Positions 58,826 through 64,000 of a DNA stretch of 64,000 bases are shown in pieces. Positions within the stretch are counted from its first letter, which is position 1, and every line of letters begins with the position of its first letter. Position numbers and translations under genes: made by a program. Where the stretch lies: positions 372,001-436,000 of the forward strand of contig NZ_VUKC01000001.1 in the NCBI RefSeq assembly GCF_009193135.1, written 5' to 3'. The stretch is from Georgenia satyanarayanai. GTDB lineage: Bacteria; Actinomycetota; Actinomycetes; Actinomycetales; Actinomycetaceae. Below the pieces are notes generated by a model, which made no database searches, was not told the DNA's origin, and worked only from the letters and a program-made list of their open reading frames with translations.

Positions 58826-60022
58826 ATGGCCCCCAGCGGTTACGCGGTGTTCGTCGGGTTGGACGTGGGGAAGGAAGCGCATCATGCCTGCGCCCTGGAT
58901 CCGGGCGGTGCGCGAGTGCACGACAAGGTGCTGCCGCAGTCCGAAGTTCAGATCCGTCAGGTCCTGACCGGGCTCACGGAGCGGGGCAGGGTGCTGGTGG
59001 TGGTTGATCAGCCGGCCTCGATCGGGGCGCTGGCGGTCACTGTGGCCCGCGACGTCGGCATCGACGTGGCGTATCTGCCGGGTCTCGCGATGCGCAGGAT
59101 CGCTGACCTGCATCCGGGCAACGCCAAGACTGATGCCCGCGACGCCTACGTGATCGCCGAGGCCGCCCGATCGATGCCCCACGCCCTGCGCCGTGTCGAT
59201 ACAGGAGATGAGGCCCTGGCCGACCTGGAAGTCATCGTGGGCTACGACGATGACCTCGCCGGGGAGGTCACCCGGGTCAGCAATCGGATCCGCGGTCTGC
59301 TGACACAGATCCATCCGGCCCTTGAGCGGGTGCTGGGCCCCAAGGTCCAGCACCAGGCAGTCCTGGAGCTGCTGATCCGCTTCGGCGGCCCGCAAGGACT
59401 GGCCAGCGACAGCCGCCGGCAGTTGCTGGCAGCAACAAAGACCCGGGCTCCGCGGTCCTACGAGGCGCTGATCAACGCCCTCACCACGGCGCTTCAGGAA
59501 CAGACCGTCACGGTCCCCGGCACTCGGGCCGCCGAACTCGTCCTGCCCAAGCTCGCTACGACCCTGCGTGAGCTCCTGCAACAACGCGAGCAAGCTGCAG
59601 GTCAGATCGAGGAGATGCTCGATGCGCACCCTCTTTCCGCGGTCCTGACCTCGATGCCCGGCATCGGCGTCAGGACCGGAGCCCGCATCCTGCTCGAGGT
59701 CGGCGACGGCTCGTCCTTCGCCACCAGTGGGCACCTGGCCGCTTACGCCGGCCTTGCCCCTGTCACCCGCCGGTCGGGCACCTCGATCCGCGGTGAACAT
59801 CCAAGCCGCGGAGGCAACAGACAGCTCAAACGCGCGTTCTTCCTGTCCGCGTTCGCCTCCCTTTCCGACCCGGCTTCACGCGCCTACTACGACCGCAAAC
59901 GAGCCGAGGGCAAGAAGCACAACGCCGCCCTCATCTGCCTAGCCCGCCGTCGCACCGACGTCCTGCACGCCATGCTCCGCAACGGCACTCTCTACGAGGC
60001 ACGCATCCCAGCAGCCGCTTGA
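58826..60022 (+). CDS. IS110-family transposase (bridge-RNA-guided recombinase type)
   Basis: 398 aa, full length. N-terminal RuvC-like DEDD domain: VGLDVGK (Asp about 13), VVVVDQPAS (about 72) and KTDARDAYVIAEAA (about 111-114). A helical middle leads to the C-terminal Transposase_20 domain with SMPGIGVRTGARILLEVGD and RRSGTSIRGEHPSRGGNRQLKR, where the catalytic Ser is expected (about 317). ATG at 58826 has GGAG upstream. No frameshift, so it may be active. Confidence 0.92.
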   Translation: MAPSGYAVFVGLDVGKEAHHACALDPGGARVHDKVLPQSEVQIRQVLTGLTERGRVLVVVDQPASIGALAVTVARDVGIDVAYLPGLAMRRIADLHPGNAKTDARDAYVIAEAARSMPHALRRVDTGDEALADLEVIVGYDDDLAGEVTRVSNRIRGLLTQIHPALERVLGPKVQHQAVLELLIRFGGPQGLASDSRRQLLAATKTRAPRSYEALINALTTALQEQTVTVPGTRAAELVLPKLATTLRELLQQREQAAGQIEEMLDAHPLSAVLTSMPGIGVRTGARILLEVGDGSSFATSGHLAAYAGLAPVTRRSGTSIRGEHPSRGGNRQLKRAFFLSAFASLSDPASRAYYDRKRAEGKKHNAALICLARRRTDVLHAMLRNGTLYEARIPAAA

Positions 60023-60036
60023 CGAACCGATAGGGA

Positions 60037-60126
60037 CACCCCCCAACTTTCGCAATTGGTCGGTCCGACGACGGCCGCAGCGGCTCTCGCGTCGGTTACT
60101 CGACCAATTGCGAAGTTTGGGGGGGG
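60037..60126. repeat. palindromic dispersed repeat, copy B (between IS110 and glgB)
   Basis: A 90-nt block bounded by CACCCCCC and a G tract. Arms 60039-60062 and 60101-60124 (24 nt) pair with two mismatches around a 38-nt loop. Related by eye to copy A at 28449-28540. It lies between the transposase and the glgB stop, so it may also end transcription from both sides. The IS right end abuts or overlaps it. Confidence 0.65.
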
Positions 60127-60133
60127 AGGGGGG

Positions 60134-62353
60134 TTAGGCCTCCGGGGTGAGCCAGAGGGCTCCCAGCGGGGGGATGCGCAGGCGCGCCGAGGCCGGGCGG
60201 CCGTTCCACGGGAGCTCCTCGGCCACCACGCGGCCGAGGTTGCCCACGCCCGAGCCGCCGTACTCCTCGGCGTCGGTGTTGAGGATCTCCACCCAGGTGC
60301 CGGCGTGGGGCAGTCCCACCCGGTAGCCCTCGTGCGGGGCGCCGGCGAAGTTGACGATGCACGCGACGTCGCGGCCGGTCCCTGAGGGGTCGGTGCGCAG
60401 GAAGCTGATGACGTTGTGGTCGCCGTCGCCCGCCTCGATCCACTGGAACCCGGAGGGGGAGAAGTCGTCGGCGAACAGGGCGGGGTGGGCCCGGTAGACG
60501 TCGTTGAGCCGGCGCACGAGGTCGGCGGTGCCGGCGTGGGCCGGGTTGTCGAGCAGGTGCCAGTCCAGGCCGCGGGACTCGGACCACTCCTCCTCCTGGG
60601 CGAACTCCCCGCCCATGAAGAGCAGCTGCTTGCCCGGGTGGGACCACTGGTAGGCGAGGAGCGCGCGCACACCGGCGAGCTGCTGCCAGCGGTCACCGGG
60701 CATCTTGCGCACGAGCGAGCCCTTGCCGTGGACGACCTCGTCGTGGCTCAGCGGCAGGACGAACTGCTCGGAGAAGGCGTAGACGAGGGAGAAGGTGAGC
60801 TCCCCGTGGTGGTAGCGCCGGTTGATCGGCTCCTCCGCGAGGTAGCGCAGGGTGTCGTTCATCCACCCCATGTTCCACTTGAGCCCGTAGCCCAGGCCGC
60901 CCTGGCTCGTGGGGGCACTGACCCCCGGCCAGGCCGTGGACTCCTCGGCGATCATGACGATCCCCGGCACGCGGCGGTAGGCCGTCGCGTTGGTCTCCTG
61001 GAGAAAGCTGATCGCCTCGAGGTTCTCCCGGCCGCCGTGCTCGTTGGGGCGCCACTGGCCCGGCTGGCGGGAGTAGTCGAGGTAGAGCATCGAGGCGACG
61101 GCGTCCACGCGCAGGCCGTCGATGTGGAACTCCTCGAGCCAGTACAGCGCGTTGGCGACGAGGAAGTTGCGCACCTCGCGCCGCCCGAAGTTGAACACGA
61201 GGGTGCCCCAGTCGGGCTGCTCCCCGCGCAGCGGGTCCGGGTCCTCGTACAGCGGCGTGCCGTCGAAGCGGGCCAGCGCCCAGCTGTCCTTGGGGAAGTG
61301 CGCCGGGACCCAGTCCATGATGACGCCGATGCCGGCCTGGTGGAACGCGTCGACGAGGTAGCGGAAGTCGTCGGGCCCGCCCATCCGCGCCGTCGGGGCG
61401 TAGTAGGAGGTCACCTGGTAGCCCCACGAGCCGCCGAAGGGGTGCTCGGCGACCGGCATGAACTCCACGTGCGTGAAGCCCAGCCCGGCCACGTAGTCGA
61501 CGAGGTCGACGGCGAGGTCCCGGTAGCTCAGTCCCGGCCGCCAGGACGCGAGGTGGACCTCGTACACGCTCATCGGCCCGGAGTGCGGGTCGGTCGCGGC
61601 GCGGCGGGTGATCCACTCCTCGTCCTGCCACTCGTAGTGGGACTCGGTGACGACCGACGCCGTCGCCGGGGGGTGCTCCGCGGCACGGGCCATCGGGTCT
61701 GCCTTCTCGTGCCACGTGCCGTCGCGGTACTGGATCTCGAACTTGTACCGGGCTCCGGCGCCGACGCCGGGCAGGAAGATCTCCCAGACGCCGCTGGAAC
61801 CGAGGGACCGCATCGCCGCGGTCCGCCCGTCCCAGGAGTTGAAGTCGCCCTTGACGCGCACGGCGCGCGCGTTGGGTGCCCACACCGCGAAGGACGTGCC
61901 CGTCACCTCACCGAGCGCGGAGGGGTAGCGGCGCACGTGGGCGCCGAGCACCGTCCACAGCTGCTCGTGGCGGCCCTCGCCGACGAGGTGGAGGTCGAGC
62001 TCGCCGAGCGTGGGCAGGAAGCGGTAGGGGTCGTCGGTCCGGTGCGTCTCGGTGCCGTAGGTGACCTCGAGCCGGTAGTCGGGCACCTCGGTGCCCGGGA
62101 CGGTGGTCACCCACACGCCCTCCGCCTCGTGCTCGAAGGGCTGGCGCGCGTCGGCGGTGACGAGGACGACGGCGTCCGCGAGGGGCCGCAGGGTGCGGAT
62201 GGTGACGGCGTCCTCGCCGACGTGCGGCCCGAGGACGTCGTGGGGCTGGTGGTGCAGGCCCGCGGCGACGGCGTGGAGCACGCCGTGGTCGACGGGGGCA
62301 GGCCCGGGGGCGGTGGGGGAGGGGGCCGGTGCCGGGCGCTCGTCATTCGTCAT
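60134..62353 (-). CDS. glgB: 1,4-alpha-glucan branching enzyme
   Basis: 739 aa GH13 enzyme forming alpha-1,6 branches in glycogen. Two N-terminal CBM48-like beta domains (second: [21 protein letters not shown], about 150-235) precede the barrel with catalytic Asp in [11 protein letters not shown], Glu in [10 protein letters not shown] and Asp in LSHDEVVHG. The C-terminal beta domain ends [15 protein letters not shown] at 62353 preferred; GTG at 62362 adds three residues. Last of treS-mak-glgB, which with GlgE forms the trehalose-to-glucan route. Confidence 0.96.
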   Translation of the reverse strand: MTNDERPAPAPSPTAPGPAPVDHGVLHAVAAGLHHQPHDVLGPHVGEDAVTIRTLRPLADAVVLVTADARQPFEHEAEGVWVTTVPGTEVPDYRLEVTYGTETHRTDDPYRFLPTLGELDLHLVGEGRHEQLWTVLGAHVRRYPSALGEVTGTSFAVWAPNARAVRVKGDFNSWDGRTAAMRSLGSSGVWEIFLPGVGAGARYKFEIQYRDGTWHEKADPMARAAEHPPATASVVTESHYEWQDEEWITRRAATDPHSGPMSVYEVHLASWRPGLSYRDLAVDLVDYVAGLGFTHVEFMPVAEHPFGGSWGYQVTSYYAPTARMGGPDDFRYLVDAFHQAGIGVIMDWVPAHFPKDSWALARFDGTPLYEDPDPLRGEQPDWGTLVFNFGRREVRNFLVANALYWLEEFHIDGLRVDAVASMLYLDYSRQPGQWRPNEHGGRENLEAISFLQETNATAYRRVPGIVMIAEESTAWPGVSAPTSQGGLGYGLKWNMGWMNDTLRYLAEEPINRRYHHGELTFSLVYAFSEQFVLPLSHDEVVHGKGSLVRKMPGDRWQQLAGVRALLAYQWSHPGKQLLFMGGEFAQEEEWSESRGLDWHLLDNPAHAGTADLVRRLNDVYRAHPALFADDFSPSGFQWIEAGDGDHNVISFLRTDPSGTGRDVACIVNFAGAPHEGYRVGLPHAGTWVEILNTDAEEYGGSGVGNLGRVVAEELPWNGRPASARLRIPPLGALWLTPEA

Positions 62354-62395
62354 GTCGTCCACTCTTCCATCACGTCCGCGCTGCCGCGCGAGAAG

Positions 62396-63793
62396 TCAGG
62401 GGGCGGTCACGCCGAGCAGCCGCCGCACCCCGGAGACGGGGATCGACAGCCACTGGGGGCGGTTGCGGGCCTCGTAGACCGCTTCGTACAGGGCCTTGTC
62501 CAGCTCGAGGGCGGCGAGCAGCTCAGCGTGCTCACGGGGGTCGCGGCCGGCCTCGCGGGCGTACCCCTCGAGGAAGGCGTCGCGTGCCCCGGCCACCCAG
62601 TCGGGGGCGACGTCGGCACCCTGCTCGCGCAGGGCCGCCCCGGCGGCGTAGTCGAGGGAGCGCAGCATCCCGGCGACGTCGCGCAGGGCGAGGTCCGGGG
62701 CGGTGCGCTCGCCCAGCGGCCGCAGCGGCTCGCCCTCGAAGTCGAGGAGCAGCCACCCGCGTCCGGGCGCCTCGATGACCTGCCCGAGGTGGAGGTCGCC
62801 GTGGATGCGCTGGAGGCCGGGCCACGGGGCGTTCTCGGTACGGGCGTAGACGGCGGCGATCGTCTCGCGGTGCTCCTCGAGCCCGGGCACCTCGAGCAGC
62901 GCGGCCGTGGCGCGGTGACGCCACGTGGCGCGCAGCTGCGAGCGCACCGGCGCGGTCGCCTCGTGGGTGGGGAAGGCGGCGGCGAGGTCGCGGTGCACGG
63001 AGGCGACGGCGGCACCCAGGCGCGCGGCCCGCTCACCGAGGTGCACGCCGTCGACGGCGGCACGGACGGCCACCCGCCACGCGTCCTCGACGCCGGGGAG
63101 GAACTCCTGGGCGAAGGCGAGGTGGCCGTGCTGGCGCTGGTCGCCGGGCCCGGGCCACTCCCCGTAGAGGTCGCCCAGCGGGGCGGGCACCCGGGTGCTG
63201 CCGGCACCGGCCAGCGCCTCCTGGACGACGACGTCGGGGTTGCGGCCGTCGGCCAGCACCCGGAAGACCTTGCAGATGACCGGCGGGCCGTCCTCGCCCT
63301 CGAAGATGATCGAGGTGTTGGACTGCTCCCCGCGCAGCACCCGCACCGTCTCCCCCTCGGTGTGCGAGCCCATCGCGCCGTCGCCGCCCGCGCGGTGCCC
63401 CGAGGCCCGCCCGTACTGCGCCCCGCCGTCGGACTCGACCGTCCCCCCGCCGAGGATCGTGGACAGGAGCAGCCGCGCGTAGACCGGGTCGTGGCACCCG
63501 TCGTAGATCCACCGGGGGCCGAGCTCGGAGTGCTCGGCCTGCGCGACGAGCGCGTGGGCGAGCTCGGGCACCGGTGCGCCGCGGTAGGTGAGGGGCACCT
63601 GGTAGACCACGGGCGCGGGCCCGCCGTCGTCCTGGACCAGCCAGGTCTCCACGCCCACCTCGCCCTCGGGGTCCTGGTGGCGCAGCCCGCCGACGCGCCG
63701 CAGCTGCGGTGCGCGGCCCTTGGCCGTGTACCAGCGCTGCCGCGCGACCCAGTCGGGCAGGAAGTCGGGGAACGCCGGGGTGAGGGTCGGCAT
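62396..63793 (-). CDS. mak: maltokinase
   Basis: 465 aa; phosphorylates maltose to maltose-1-phosphate with ATP for the GlgE pathway. N-terminal LPDWVARQRWYTAKGR, lid/nucleotide region VRVLRGEQSNTSIIF and VICKVFRVL, and the kinase motifs IHGDLHLGQV (catalytic Asp) and LLLDFEGEP (metal Asp). The ATG overlaps the treS stop (TGATG). Separate genes here, not a TreS-Mak fusion. Confidence 0.93.
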   Translation of the reverse strand: MPTLTPAFPDFLPDWVARQRWYTAKGRAPQLRRVGGLRHQDPEGEVGVETWLVQDDGGPAPVVYQVPLTYRGAPVPELAHALVAQAEHSELGPRWIYDGCHDPVYARLLLSTILGGGTVESDGGAQYGRASGHRAGGDGAMGSHTEGETVRVLRGEQSNTSIIFEGEDGPPVICKVFRVLADGRNPDVVVQEALAGAGSTRVPAPLGDLYGEWPGPGDQRQHGHLAFAQEFLPGVEDAWRVAVRAAVDGVHLGERAARLGAAVASVHRDLAAAFPTHEATAPVRSQLRATWRHRATAALLEVPGLEEHRETIAAVYARTENAPWPGLQRIHGDLHLGQVIEAPGRGWLLLDFEGEPLRPLGERTAPDLALRDVAGMLRSLDYAAGAALREQGADVAPDWVAGARDAFLEGYAREAGRDPREHAELLAALELDKALYEAVYEARNRPQWLSIPVSGVRRLLGVTAP

Positions 63794-64000
63794 CAGGGCT
63801 CCCGGTGGTCCACGGGCGGCAGGGGCTCGTGCGGCGTCCCCGCCGGGGGGACGCTCGCCGGCGGCGGCTCCACGGGCGGCGCGAGCGGCTCGATACGGAG
63901 CCAGAAGAAGTCGCGCGAGCCGAGGGTGACGGTCACCTGCCCGGAGGCGTCGACGGCGGGGAAGACGGCCCCGCCGAAGATGTCGGTCAGCTGGCGCCCG
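63793..64000 (-). CDS. treS: trehalose synthase, C-terminal end only (cut by window edge)
   Basis: The last 68 codons of a minus-strand gene ending one base into the maltokinase ATG. The visible part, with DIFGGAVFPAVDASG and LGSRDFFWLRIEP, matches the final beta domain of TreS, followed by a Pro-rich tail of about 30 residues. TreS interconverts maltose and trehalose. Assignment rests on this short piece plus the operon context. Confidence 0.75.
   Translation of the reverse strand, partial: GRQLTDIFGGAVFPAVDASGQVTVTLGSRDFFWLRIEPLAPPVEPPPASVPPAGTPHEPLPPVDHREP

Larger units (their letters stand above)
58636..60041 (+). mobile_element. IS110-family insertion sequence (ends approximate)
   Basis: The transposase gene (58826-60022) is preceded by about 190 nt of non-coding DNA and followed by under 25 nt. 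Near-terminal inverted matches occur: CCCTATCGTTCG at the left (58641-58652) and CGAACCGATAGGG at the right (60023-60035). No target duplication is expected or seen, and exact ends were not determined. Long left and very short right non-coding ends fit the IS110 group rather than IS1111. Codon use is less GC-biased than the neighbours. Confidence 0.65.

Overview
The window is 64 kb of very GC-rich chromosome with short intergenic gaps, frequent GTG starts and many 1-4 nt stop/start overlaps. Gene content and order (kgd 2-oxoglutarate decarboxylase, rho-rpmE-prfA-prmC-sua5-wecA-atpBEFHAGDC-DUF2550-nucS, and the treS-maltokinase-glgB glycogen/trehalose cluster) point to an actinobacterium, most likely of the order Micrococcales (Georgenia/Cellulomonas-like). 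That placement is inferred from gene content; no rRNA marker is present.

Layout. 1-5.6 kb: a NarL-type two-component pair, then ftsE-ftsX and a coiled-coil M23 peptidase (divisome control of wall hydrolysis), then an SGNH-fold protein whose nucleophile Ser is replaced. 5.7-11.6 kb (minus): kgd and an OmpR-type two-component pair. 11.7-14.2 kb: two coupled CBS/CorC membrane proteins. 14.3-19.5 kb: two paralogous M23 proteins, a glycerophosphodiester phosphodiesterase, a TetR regulator, tRNA-Arg(CCG) and a membrane protein. 19.5-28.4 kb: argS-lysA, hom-thrC-thrB, rho, rpmE. 28.5-33.1 kb: prfA-prmC, an antisense VanZ-like gene, sua5, wecA, an AtpI-like gene. 33.4-40.8 kb: the complete F1Fo ATP synthase operon and DUF2550. 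40.8-42.8 kb: nucS (mismatch endonuclease) and an AbiEi/DUF559-type nuclease-fold gene, bracketed by two inverted arrays of an 18-bp tandem repeat. 42.8-49.2 kb: nagA, a GH1 beta-glycosidase, a small Cys/His protein, and a sugar ABC importer without its own ATPase. 49.3-58.6 kb: alpha/beta hydrolase, YihY-like, GNAT, cation antiporter, a DivIVA-like coiled-coil protein, and a membrane protein/lipoprotein/chaperedoxin-like cluster. 58.6-60.1 kb: an apparently intact IS110-family element with a left non-coding end that could encode a bridge RNA. 60.1-64 kb (minus): glgB, maltokinase and the end of treS.

Most of the window is conserved housekeeping sequence. The unusual parts are the inverted 18-bp repeat arrays around nucS and its neighbour, the IS110 element beside a palindromic repeat that has a diverged second copy upstream of prfA, an epsilon subunit too short for its inhibitory helices, and several divergent catalytic sites (SGNH protein, thioredoxin-fold protein).
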